This document shows, piece by piece, positions 51,541-60,312 of a DNA stretch of 64,000 nt (positions within the stretch are counted from its first letter, which is position 1; each line of letters begins with the position of its first letter). Under the pieces are notes generated by a model. That model had not been told where the DNA came from. It made no database searches and saw nothing but the letters and a program-made list of their open reading frames with translations. A program made the position numbers and the translations under genes. The DNA is from Heterocephalus glaber (Eukaryota > Chordata > Mammalia > Rodentia > Bathyergidae). The stretch is from positions 17,902,610 to 17,966,609 of the forward strand of contig NW_004624778.1 in NCBI RefSeq assembly GCF_000247695.1, in the 5' to 3' direction.

Positions 51541-51748
51541 CCTGACAAGGTAGCACACACTTGCAATCCCAGCTACTCAGGAGGCTGAGGTAGAAGGATG
51601 GAAAGTTCAAGACCACTCTGGGCAACTCAGCAAGACTCTGTCTCAAAATTTTTTTTAAAAGTCTGGGTACATGATGGAGTAGTGGAGAACCTGCCTAGCA
51701 TACACAACTGCCTAGGTTCAATACCCACTCTGGGAAAGGGAGGGAGGT
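51541..51748 (+). mobile_element. B1-dID dimeric SINE
   Basis: CTTGCAATCCCAGCTACTCAG, CTGTCTCAAAATTTTTTTTA, then CTGCCTAGCATACACAAC and GGTTCAATACCC. Confidence 0.85.
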
Positions 51749-52611
51749 ATGGGGTTAAATCACCTGCTTCAGTATCCTTAACTATACAGGGGTACAATCT
51801 CTAGTACATTAACTTCCCTATGCAAACTTCCATTTGCAAAATGGAAGAAATTCCATCTATTCCTAATAAGGATATGAAGATTGTATGTAATAGTTCATTT
51901 GATAACAAATAATATCAAATCTGTCAAAATTCTGAGTTGTGACACAGAACACACATAGAATTAAGGGAAAGAAGACCCTATATTGTATCCTATGAAAAAC
52001 ACAGACAAAATTCATATGCTGATTTGTTACTTGTGTCTGCACTATGAGCATCCTGTTTACCATTCTAACAATATCTCCAACACTGAAAATCCCAGAAAAC
52101 AGCTGTTTTACACTACACTTACATTAATGATGAAAATTACACACAAAAATGGTTAACCGTAATAATAAAATATCTCAAACAATTTCATCCAACACAAGTA
52201 ATGTAAATAAAACAAAAGCTAGTAAGTCATATAAGGCTTGTTTTATAAAATTCCAAATGTAGTATTAATAAGTAAACACCTATTTAGCATCTGTGTGTGA
52301 AGCATTGTGCCTAGAGGGAAGGAAGACCTATGTGAGACAAAGGTTCTATGGAAATGAATACGTGAGTAATCTAGCAGATAGCAACTTTAACTGGATAGGA
52401 ATAAACAAAAAGAAAATATGGCTGCAGCTGAGTAATCCTTATTCAAAATCCTGGCGATCAGAAGTGGGCTGGTTGGTTAGTTGATTGACTGATTTTTTTT
52501 GTTTTGGGGAGATTTGACCCAAAAAAGGTAAAAGAAGGTTGGTTAAACTTTTACATCCCTGATGATTCAGAATTCATGCATCCAGAATATATCTACATAT
52601 TTAGTTTAGTG

Positions 52612-52775
52612 CTCTAGAACTGAATCCACATAATAAACACTAGGAGGTACAGGTAACAATCATTCCTATTTTATAAACAGAGAAAACACAGCACAGAGAA
52701 GTTAAACAACATACTCAAGTCTGCACCCACTGTTAAGTGCAGATTTGGAATACCTCTTAATCCTTATGCTGCCTT
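52612..52775 (+). mobile_element. MIR SINE
   Basis: CCTATTTTATAAACAGAG, CACAGAGAAGTTAAACAACATAC and AGTGCAGATTTGGAATACC. Confidence 0.7.
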
Positions 52776-52909
52776 CCCTAGAGATGCCTACTTTAATTAA
52801 CATCACTCATGATTTTATAGACCTCAATTACAACTGAATCCTCTTCTTTCAAGATCAAAAAGTGAAATCATTTTAGTTTTTCTTCAGATGCCTAGTCTTT
52901 ATAATTACA

Positions 52910-52992
52910 TATTTTTTTGGTACTGGGGATTGAACTCAGGACCTTGCACTTGTGAAGCAAGTATGGCACCACTGAGCTAAGTTCCCAGCCCT
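52910..52992 (-). mobile_element. ID SINE
   Basis: Reverse copy. Flanked by TATAATTAC on both sides. Confidence 0.94.
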
Positions 52993-53643
52993 ACTATAAT
53001 TACTTTAATTCTCTGGTTCTACAATACCTTTTTTTCAAGGAAGTAATGTGGTGTAAATTCATCATTATCCTGATAAATCAAAACTTTATTATTATGTTTC
53101 CAGTACCCAGCCAGAAGATACTTTATGGCAAAATCTGTAATAGTTTTACCATGACTCCCAGGTCTTTAACCCCAAGTTATGACCAAGAGCTTAGAATTCT
53201 ACAAGTTTAGACCTGAGTTTGTTTTTTTTTAAAAAAGGCAAGTTAGAGCGCCTAAAGGATTGTACGAAGAGGAAAATAATATTTCAAAAATATCAATCAG
53301 CAACATTATGCAGGGAACCAAAAACTAGAACAGGATCAAGATGACCAGTCAGAAAATTATTGTTCAAATCATGGGTTCAAACGATGGCAACAAACTTTTT
53401 CAGAAACTATACCAATGAATCCAACTTTATCAAGCCACACCTGTTTAAAAAACACATTTTGGATGATAACACATACGAACTGCCACACTATCAGTAATCC
53501 TGACAGAAGACATAATTATACTGCTTAACTGGCAACCAGTGACACACCTTCCTATTAGAAGTTGGCAGTTTCAGGAAACAGCCAAAAACTATTCTACCAA
53601 AATCAGAAGCTTTTCTGATGAGCATAATTTCAGTCCGATTAAT

Positions 53644-53782
53644 AAGTGTCAGCACACCCCACGTTAACAGGCACAGATTAAATTAATCTCCCCTGGGGCA
53701 GGTTAATTTGGGGGTTAGCGCTCTTAGAAGCTGTGTGAACAAATGGGTGCAGGTGTTCACATTAGCAACTGGAGCGTTCGCT
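53644..53782 (-). ncRNA. SNORA37: Candidate H/ACA box snoRNA in MBD2 intron 1, probable SNORA37 ortholog
   Basis: Read on the minus strand. The 5' hairpin has a lower stem CGCTC (53776-53772) with GAGCG (53723-53719), an internal loop of about 10 nt per side, and an upper stem TGTGAACA/TGTTCACA (53761-53754 with 53741-53734) closed by a 12-nt loop. Exactly 14 nt lie between the loop boundary and the H box AAATTA (53709-53704), fitting AnAnnA and the 14-16 nt guide spacing. The 3' hairpin has CCCCA (53698-53694) paired with TGGGG (53661-53657) and an inner AGATT/AATCT stem. It is followed by ACA (53649-53647) and three more nt. The plus strand lacks a properly placed H box or ACA. Human MBD2 hosts SNORA37 (about 129 nt) in its first intron, a position known from annotation. 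The fold is seen here; the ortholog name is inference, since I did not align it to a reference. The 5' end is uncertain. Confidence 0.62.
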
Positions 53783-54344
53783 CTTCACCCACCTATTAAC
53801 AAATATGGTAAGACCTTTGTGAGCTACTGTTTTGTATTTTTTTAAGGGCAAGATGTATAAGGGACACTGATATGTAAAGCAGTTAACACTGTGGGTTGAA
53901 AATAATTTGTCCTCTACAGTAAGTAGGTTACCAACATCATTCATCACAGAAAGCTAGTCACAAGTCAAAGAAACTACTATGCTGTAAGTCTAAAATCATC
54001 TTACATGTATCCTACTGTTTCAGAACGTAAAAAAGAAATCAAAAATGGATGTTAACGATCCTGCATAGTAACTCACACTTTGTAGGTAGTCAATAAACTA
54101 CAGACAACTTTTTCTAGCTCTGCACTACACACCGTGTCACAAATCTGCTCAGTGTTTTTCATTTTGCATAAACAAGTAAAAGTCAAACTATGCTACAGCA
54201 CTCATAAAAAGATGTTCAAAGAGTAATTATCACCACACTAGTTTGTGATTGCCTTAAGGTAAATTTGTTTAGAAAATTTCTTTTACATTGTTCAGACATT
54301 TCTAGTATAAAATATATAAAGTCTGTATAAAGAATTTAACATTT

Positions 54345-54432
54345 AGGGCTGGGGATTTATCTTAGTAGTTCCACTGCCTGCCTTGTGAGCGCAAGGTCTT
54401 AAGTTCAATCCTTGGTACCAAAAAAAAAAAAT
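54345..54432 (+). mobile_element. ID SINE
   Basis: TTTATCTTAGTAGTTCC variant head. Flanked by TTTAACATTTA. Confidence 0.94.
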
Positions 54433-54513
54433 TTTAACATTTAAAGCATTCTAACATTCAAGTAGGTGTGATCACAAATTGAAATGTTCATTATAAAGAT
54501 CTTTTTAGCAATT

Positions 54514-54735
54514 TTTTTTTTTTTGGTGGTGCTGGGACACAAACCCAGTGCCCCAAGCATGCCAGACAAGCACTCTAACCTGAGTTATATTCCCAGCCCA
54601 AAGTTCTAGTTTTATTTTTTTACAAACAGGGTCTCACAGCATTGCTCAGGCTGGCCTCGAACTGGGCTCAAGTAATCCTTGGCCTCAGTCTCCAGAAATC
54701 AGAATTACAGGTATGCACCACTATGCCTGGCTCGA
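54514..54735 (-). mobile_element. B1-dID dimeric SINE
   Basis: Reverse: ID part (ACAAACCCAGTGCCCCAAGC) first, then B1 (TGCTCAGGCTGGCCTCGAAC and ATGCACCACTATGCCTGGC). Confidence 0.88.
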
Positions 54736-55276
54736 CTTTTTAAAATAACTTTCTAGCTACCATAAGATCGAGAAAAAAAAAGCTTTGTCATAACCAGAAG
54801 TTAATCTGAACAAATACGTCATCCCTAAACCAAACAAGCCATATCCCAGGAGAATTGTCATTGGGAATGAAATTCAAAGTCTAAGATGGCCAACTGAGAA
54901 TAAATCCATTCCTCAAGGAGTTCAATCTCAGACATATAATAAGTCTTGTCAAATGTAACTGCCCACAAGACATTAGCATACAGTTCACAGAAGGTTCTGC
55001 CTATTTACAAAGAAAACCAAATGTGCTGCAAATGAAAGACTACGCAAAAATAAGCAATTGTGATTATCACTGAACGCAACAAATGAACTTAAGAAAAGTA
55101 ACTTTTTTTCAACTAGAGTAACTTTCATAACATTACGTTAAATATTGAATGATACCGAAATACAAAACAAGATAATCATCTTTATATTTTTAAAGGAAGT
55201 TTTCCATTTTATCATTAGATTTGAATTTACTAAAACTGTTCATCCACATATTTGAGTGGCTATCAAAAATACGTTC

Positions 55277-55372
55277 AGAGGCTGGGAAACATACACAGCT
55301 CAGTGGCAGACTGCTTGCCCAAAGATGCCCAAGGCCCTGTTGGAGCCCCAGCATGGGGCAAAGGAGCGTCCA
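55277..55372 (+). mobile_element. Old ID-related SINE
   Basis: CACAGCTCAGTGGCAGACTGC and TTGGAGCCCCAGCATGGGGC. The tail is lost. Confidence 0.7.
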
Positions 55373-55766
55373 TATTTGCATGTCAGCAGTAATCACATAT
55401 TATATATTTGTATATTTACACACACAAACATTTTCCAAGTGGAATGACCGAAGAAAAGAAATTCTAACATTATTCCAATGGCTAAATGGCTGGCAACTGG
55501 CTCCAACACTCAAATAGTCCCTAAAAAAATGTTTCTGTCTATAAACACAGCCCTCCAAACCACTGAATATAAGTTTATACTCCTTTCTATAAATGGAATG
55601 GTTTATAAAAACTTTTAGTAAATTTGTTTATAATTCCACTGATATCAACAGCCACCGACAGTTTCCTAAGCTTACTGTCTCATACAAACTAAGAACAGGA
55701 ACAGCATAACCACAAGACTGCAATATTACATTAAAGTGAAAAACCTTAAGGCATTGAAACCAGATT

Positions 55767-55935
55767 TCTCAACCTTAGCCCTGGTGACGTTTAACACCAG
55801 ACAATTCTTTATTGCCAGTGTGTCCTGTGTCACAGGACTGGACCATCTTTGACTCTAACCACTAGATGCCACCTCTCCTGGTGTGAGAACCAGGTCTCCA
55901 AACATCGTCAAAAGTCTCCCTCCCACCTCCCCACC
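55767..55935 (+). mobile_element. Ancient hAT-Charlie-type MITE
   Basis: TTTCTCAACCTTAGCCCTGG, CACTAGATGCCACCTCTCC and CCAAACATCGTCAAA follow the same family as 7590-7787. Confidence 0.6.
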
Positions 55936-56502
55936 CTGGACCCAATGGTGGTCTAGGAGTCTAACAACTTAGTACAGTGTTTCAGTTTTCAAAAGAGTAT
56001 GTTCTGCAACATCAAGGAGTTCCAAAGAAATTTAGGCATTCCAAATGGCTAATTTATATGAAACTTTCCAGGATCCCACAAAGTAACTGAAACTTTGTTC
56101 TGCAGACAGCTGATTCTCCCACACGTGCATGATTAAACACTCTTGCTTGCTGATGATGAATCTGGGACAGGCAGGGACTGGAGCCAACACTGACTACTTT
56201 TATAGTTTCGATGAATTACACCTATTTTAACCCTTCAGTGGACTAACCATTCCTACCACAGCAACCTTTCCTTCGCAAACCATTTTCTCTGACGCCGACG
56301 CTTCGACTAAGATGCACTTTACCTTTCAGACTCTATGCTTCTCATAGCACTGGGGTCAACTTTCACCTATGGGTTCCAGACAAGTTCTACTACCCGGGCC
56401 GGCCTACCCCTGCTTGCCACATTCCCTAGAGGCCCCGGCTCTCATCTCGGCATCCTCGGTCCAGGTCAGCTCTCGACCCCTGAACCCGGCCTGACAGCAC
56501 CG

Positions 56503-56534
56503 CCCACCCCCACCCCCACCCCCACCCCCACCCC
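56503..56534 (-). repeat. G-rich minisatellite abutting the exon 1 splice donor
   Basis: On the plus strand this is CCCACCCCC repeated about five times. On the transcribed (minus) strand it gives a series of GGGGGT units beginning about 6 nt after the donor GT (56540-56539). Five or more runs of at least three G separated by single T fit the classical G-quadruplex pattern. Confidence 0.9.
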
Positions 56535-56540
56535 AGATAC

Positions 56541-57049
56541 CTGAAGTAGTAGACATCGCTCTTGCCGGCACTGAGCCCAGATTTTCGGATCACTTCCTCC
56601 TTCTTCCATCCGGGGGGGAGGGCCGGGCAGTCCATCCTCTTCCCGCTCTCCGTGGCCCGGGGTCCCCTGGGCCCCGGCCCCGCGCTCCCCGACGGGAAAG
56701 GGACCGGCTCCCGCCGGGGGGCGCCGCCGCCACCGCTGCAGACGCCGCTACCGCCGCCGTCGCCGCCAAGGCCGCCGCCGCCACTCGGGGGACGGCCGCG
56801 GCCCCGGCCCCGGCCCCGGCCACGGCCACAGACGCCGCCGCCCCGGCCCGCCTGCTTCCACCGCCCCCGGCCACGGCCGCCGCCCCGAGCACCTTCCCTG
56901 CGCACGCCGCTCACCGGGGACGGGGCGAGCGCGCTGCCCTGGCCCCCCTGCTCTATGGCGGAGTCGCCGCCAGCGCCGCTGCCGCCCGCCGCGCTCTCCC
57001 CCTCCTCCTGCTCCGGGCAGCAGCGGCCTCCCCCCGGGTGCGCGCGCAT
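56541..57049 (-). CDS. MBD2: MBD2 exon 1 coding part: Gly/Arg-rich N-terminus and first half of the methyl-CpG-binding domain
   Basis: MBD2 binds symmetrically methylated CpG in the nucleus and recruits the NuRD histone deacetylase/remodelling complex. The frame starts at ATG 57049-57047 with MRAHPGGG, the known start of mammalian MBD2. An acidic/Ser-rich stretch (residues 1-50) is followed by an RG-rich box (about 51-86), a Gly-rich linker, then the MBD beginning near residue 134 with MDCPALPPGWKKEEVIRKSG. Met139 is the start used by the short isoform MBD2b. R155 corresponds to a methyl-CpG-contacting Arg of the family. The coding part is 509 nt and ends after ...DVYYF plus AG at the donor CAG|GTATCT (56541/56540), phase 2, which joins exon 2 to give Ser170. 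The N-terminus is about 11 residues shorter than human, because of fewer RG repeats and linker changes. The frame stays open upstream (57211 region), but no in-frame ATG precedes 57049 there. Confidence 0.97.
56802..56832. repeat. CCGGCC-type hexamer repeat encoding the RG box
   Basis: Plus-strand CCCCGGCCCCGGCC repeats inside exon 1 encode alternating Gly-Arg on the minus strand. This simple-sequence tract accounts for much of the shorter N-terminus compared with human. Confidence 0.85.
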
Positions 57050-57153
57050 CCAGCCCCCTCCCCAGCCGGCGCTGCGCTTCTTCCGTAACCGAGCCTTTGG
57101 AATCCCGGAGACCCGCCCCGCCCGCAGCGCGGCGCGCGGGGGACGCGCGCAAG

Positions 57154-57159
57154 CATCAT
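57154..57159 (-). promoter_or_regulatory. Two tandem upstream ATGs in the MBD2 leader
   Basis: The minus strand has ATGATG at 57159-57154, in a different frame from the main ATG at 57049. The frame is open to about 56953, so it overlaps the MBD2 start. If transcription begins upstream of 57159, this is an overlapping upstream ORF of about 68 codons that could reduce initiation at the main ATG. Whether it lies in the mRNA is unknown. Confidence 0.45.
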
Positions 57160-57914
57160 AGAGCGGGCGCGCACAGAGCGGCCCTCCCGCACGGGGCGTG
57201 GCCCCAGCCACCGCCTCTTAGGTCCTCCAAGCGCTCGTGGCGGCCATGTTGTCTCCGCCTCCCCGGGGCACGCCCCCAGGCCCCACCCATTCAGCCTTCG
57301 GCCGCGCCCTTCCGGCCCCCGCCGTCACCGTGCGCGCAGGGTCCGGAAGCTGGGAAGCCGTTCGCCCTGAGCCAGCAGTGCCGGAACGTCCAGAGGGAGT
57401 GCAATCATTTCGTTTCACATGGGGTCATTGCCTCCTAATTAGTGAACAACCAGCAAAATAGATATGATTTTACATTTACCAACTCATCTATTCACTTAAA
57501 GATAAACCCCTTTCCTGCTTCTCCAAGTCCTCTCAAGAGGCTCAGATTCAAGGGAATAAAACAAAATGTTCCATTACATAAAATTCAGTGTCCTTCAGAG
57601 CCTGGCTTCACAGTCGTTGACTAATTCTAGAGTTTTGTAAGAGTCTGGGGGAAGAAATGATATAGAAGTATTCTCCAATCATACGGGGTTTACTTCTAGA
57701 TTCTCCTTAGAATGACTGAATTTACCAGATTTCATGGGATCTTAATTTAAACTTTCCTGTGTAACATAAAAAGCGATGGGCTCGATTTGGTAAATAACTC
57801 CCTTATGTTGAAAGTCCAGCTTAACTCATTATCACAAGCCTTAGGGATCTGTGGAATTGTCTGGCTCTGGCCCCTTATTCGGGAGTAATTTTTTTTTTAA
57901 ATAATGGCAAATTA

Positions 57915-57970
57915 TCTGTTGCCTGCCTCGCAAGCACAAGGACCCTAGTTCGATCCCCGGTACCAAAAAC
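57915..57970 (+). mobile_element. 5'-truncated ID SINE
   Basis: Starts at TCTGTTGCCTGCCTCGCAAG, lacking box A. Flanked by AATAATGGCAAATTA / AATAACGGCAAATTA, so the truncation is original. Confidence 0.94.
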
Positions 57971-58157
57971 AAACAAATAACGGCAAATTAAGGAAAATGA
58001 TTTAAATTTTAGAGAAGAATTTTAGACTTCTATAAATGCTAAGTATATATAGAAATGGGCTGTTAAAATTCAGAGCAAAAAAAGAAATTCAGGATGATGT
58101 ATTATGAAATATTTGAAAGGTATAAAGCGCATTTTATCAAATTGATAATAAACTAGG

Positions 58158-58496
58158 TGTTACGTCCTGGGGTGGACACCTCACCATGCCAGGTCACTCC
58201 ATGCCACTGCTCTGCTGAAGCGCACTTCCCAGTGATCCTAAACCTGGCACCAGTAAGGAACTTTAAAAAACGCAAAGTTTAGTACAACAAAAGATGGTTT
58301 ATTTGGGGAGAAAAGATGGGAAAGAAAAAGGATAGACAGCTACCATGAGGTGGTGGAGGCTTCAGAGCCAAAACCCCACGTAGCTCTTATCTCTGGCTTC
58401 CTTTATTGGGAAGTAGTGTCTTTCCCATCCCTGGGTGGGCACTCCTCCATATCTGATTATCTTGACCGTCTTTGATCTTAACCTAGGCCCCGGCCA
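58158..58496 (-). mobile_element. Candidate solo LTR (ERV, reverse)
   Basis: The minus strand reads TGGCCGGGGCC..., has AATAAACC ahead of CATCTTTTGTTG, and closes ...CAGGACGTAACA. This gives TG...CA ends of about 339 bp. Flanking CTAGG / CTTGG match 4 of 5. I do not recognise the family. Confidence 0.45.
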
Positions 58497-59159
58497 CTTG
58501 GTTTCTTCTTGTCCCTTTGTAATGAGTAAGTGAAGGAGGAGGGCCTCTTGGAAAGGCAGCTTACTTAATGATTAAGTACAGGGGATTATGTATCCATATG
58601 TGTATCTGGTGTAATATTATAGTGATGTTAAAGTGAGAACATACACACATGTGTATATGGGTAGGTGCGTGCGTCTTGTGTGTGCTCGCTCATGAGCGCG
58701 AATGCCTTACATATTAAATAACAGCCCTGGCGTTCTGTCAAATGGGTAAAGTGAGCAGGCTTTCCTCATAATTGTGTTGCCCGACGCCCGCCTCTCCCAA
58801 GTCTAGCTAGCTTTTCCCTCTTTTGTTTTTCTAATTACCCTAACTGCAGAGTCTACTTGTGAGGGCAGAAACTGCTTTTAGTAAGTTTCTCTGTTGATCT
58901 AATAAAGCTCAATGAGGCCTTTATCCTATCTTTTCCCTACCTACCTGTCCCTGCATAGGGTTTCTTTATCCATAAAACCTAAAAGTTGAAGACTAACTTA
59001 ATTGCACAGAATTAGTTAATAAAACAATCTAAATTTTAAAATATATGTGATTTGCCTCAATAGGCAGACATTAACTTATTCACAATCTTGTCTTTGAACA
59101 CTACCTTAGACTTCTTTTAATATCTTTGATTGGAGATATACTGTTATAACTTCTGACAG

Positions 59160-59794
59160 TGTGGGACTGTGTGATTCAAAAGTTAATTACTCCCCTAGAT
59201 TCTGTTGTAAATTTGATGGTTGGAGTGTGTTTGCCTCGGGACAATGGACAATCAGTAATAGGGCGAGGTTACTCAGCCATCTGTTTGCCCTAAATCCAAA
59301 TGTCCGGGGGCCCAGTATCTATAGAACAATCTGTAAACAGGGTGGTCCTGTCAGTCAGGATGTCTGCTGAACATCAGCATGTGACAATGAGCCACTAACC
59401 TTTGTTCTTTTTTTTTTTTTGTGAATCCACATGTTAACCCCCCCCCCCCTTAACCCCCTATAAAACAACCTCGGACTCTGAGCCAGGTACCTCTCTGAGC
59501 TATTTCGCTTCGGGAGTGCCGTCTGGCCAGACTAATAAAGGTCTGTTTTCCAACATGGCCGGTGTGTTCCTTCCCGGGTGGTCCTCGCTGTAGCTAGCTC
59601 CTTGGAGCATTTGGTAAGACCTTGGTCTTACATTCTGAAGGCACCACTGGGATCCTCGGGTGTGCTCCACTTCAGCTCCTTGGAGCATTTGGTAAGGCCC
59701 TTGGCCTTGCATTCTGGAGGCACCGCTGGGATCCCTGGGTGTGCTTCACTACAGTCAGCTCCTTGGAGCGTTTGGTAAGGCCCTCGGTCTTACA
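59160..59794 (+). mobile_element. Solo LTR of a class I-like endogenous retrovirus
   Basis: Begins TGTGGGACTG and ends GGTCTTACA, with perfect 4-bp target duplications ACAG (59156-59159 and 59795-59798), the size used by gammaretroviruses. TATAAAA lies at 59459-59465 and AATAAA at 59534-59539, as in U3-R. The U5 region carries about 2.5 tandem copies of an 80-bp unit beginning AGCTCCTTGGAGC. No internal retroviral sequence is adjacent. Confidence 0.8.
59594..59794. repeat. Tandem repeat of about 80 bp inside the LTR
   Basis: Units start with CTCCTTGGAGC(A/G)TTTGGTAAG at about 59599, 59677 and 59758. They share CATTCTG(A/G)AGGCACC(A/G)CTGGGATCC. Confidence 0.9.
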
Positions 59795-60043
59795 ACAGGA
59801 AATCTATTTACAAATGTGGGCAACAAAAACTTGGATGATCAAGTTGAGTTCTCAGGAGAAAGACCAGACCCAGAAATGTGCATTTAGGAGTCATTCCTGA
59901 AAGTGACAACTGCAGGAGACCCTGCAAGTAATTAGGAACCTGCATGGTAAATAATAAAAGAAAAAGGATCCAGAACTGAATTTTAAGAAATACCAACATT
60001 TAAGTCCCAAGAGAAGGAATAAAATGCGCTCACACACGAGACC

Positions 60044-60120
60044 GGGTATTTAGTTCAGGGTGCCTCCGCCTGCCTTGTGGCTCAAGGTCCTGAGTTTGAT
60101 CCCCCATACCAAAAAAAAAA
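60044..60120 (+). mobile_element. ID SINE
   Basis: Diverged head, GATCCCCCATACC end with an A tail. Flanked by related ATGCGCTCACACAC / ATGCACACACATAC. Confidence 0.9.
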
Positions 60121-60210
60121 ATGCACACACATACAAAAAAAAGACATAAAAGTTTGGTTGTTGCTATATGGCAGCATACCTTGGTTTTTCACACTTAATT
60201 AAAACTATAG

Positions 60211-60312
60211 GGGACAGGGGATTTAGCTCAGGGGTTCTGCTGCCTGCCTCGTAAGCACAAGGTCAGGAGTTTGATCCCCAGTACGAAAAACAAACAAATG
60301 AACAAACAACAA
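60211..60312 (+). mobile_element. ID SINE
   Basis: GGGGACAGGGGATTTAGCTC head, CAAACAAATGAAC-rich tail. Flanked by ACTATAGGG / AACATAGGG. Confidence 0.92.

Larger units (their letters stand above)
40485..56540. other. MBD2 intron 1
   Basis: The 16-kb intron is bounded by the exon 1 donor GTATCT and the exon 2 acceptor TTCTAG. Besides the snoRNA candidate and the listed repeats, 40490-41770, 43930-44110, 44210-46100, 46640-47360, 48170-48760, 49870-51540, 51750-52610, 53000-53640, 53790-54340 and 54740-55275 show no recognisable gene. Confidence 0.75.
21035..57240 (-). other. MBD2: MBD2 gene span within the window (partial, 5' half)
   Basis: Three coding exons in the correct order and with compatible phases (2, 0, 0) define the locus: 57049-56541, about 40484-40326 and 21172-21035. 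They encode about 269 residues of a protein that is 411 residues in human. The transcription start is not directly visible. It should lie in the CpG island somewhere around 57150-57250, next to an ATGGCCGCC-type element on the minus strand. The gene continues past position 1. Confidence 0.9.
56420..57410. promoter_or_regulatory. CpG-island promoter of MBD2
   Basis: This kilobase is extremely GC- and CpG-rich compared with the AT-rich surroundings and covers exon 1 and its upstream flank. No TATA box is seen near the expected start. Visible motifs include an NRF1-like TGCGCGCA (57331-57338), ETS-type CCGGAAG (57343-57349) and CTTCCGG (57308-57314), and a YY1-like CAACATGGCCGCC on the minus strand (about 57238-57250). 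These are typical of broadly expressed TATA-less promoters. Motif calls are by eye only. Confidence 0.8.

Noticed and set aside
56562..57161. Long plus-strand open frame (199 residues) opposite exon 1
   Set aside because: It is the Pro/Arg-rich antisense of the GC-rich MBD2 exon 1. CpG islands lack stops by composition, and it shows no family resemblance.
57049..57211. N-terminal extension of MBD2 in the same frame
   Set aside because: The frame is open, but the apparent start at 57211 is GTG and no in-frame ATG precedes 57049. The known mammalian start is MRAHPGGG.
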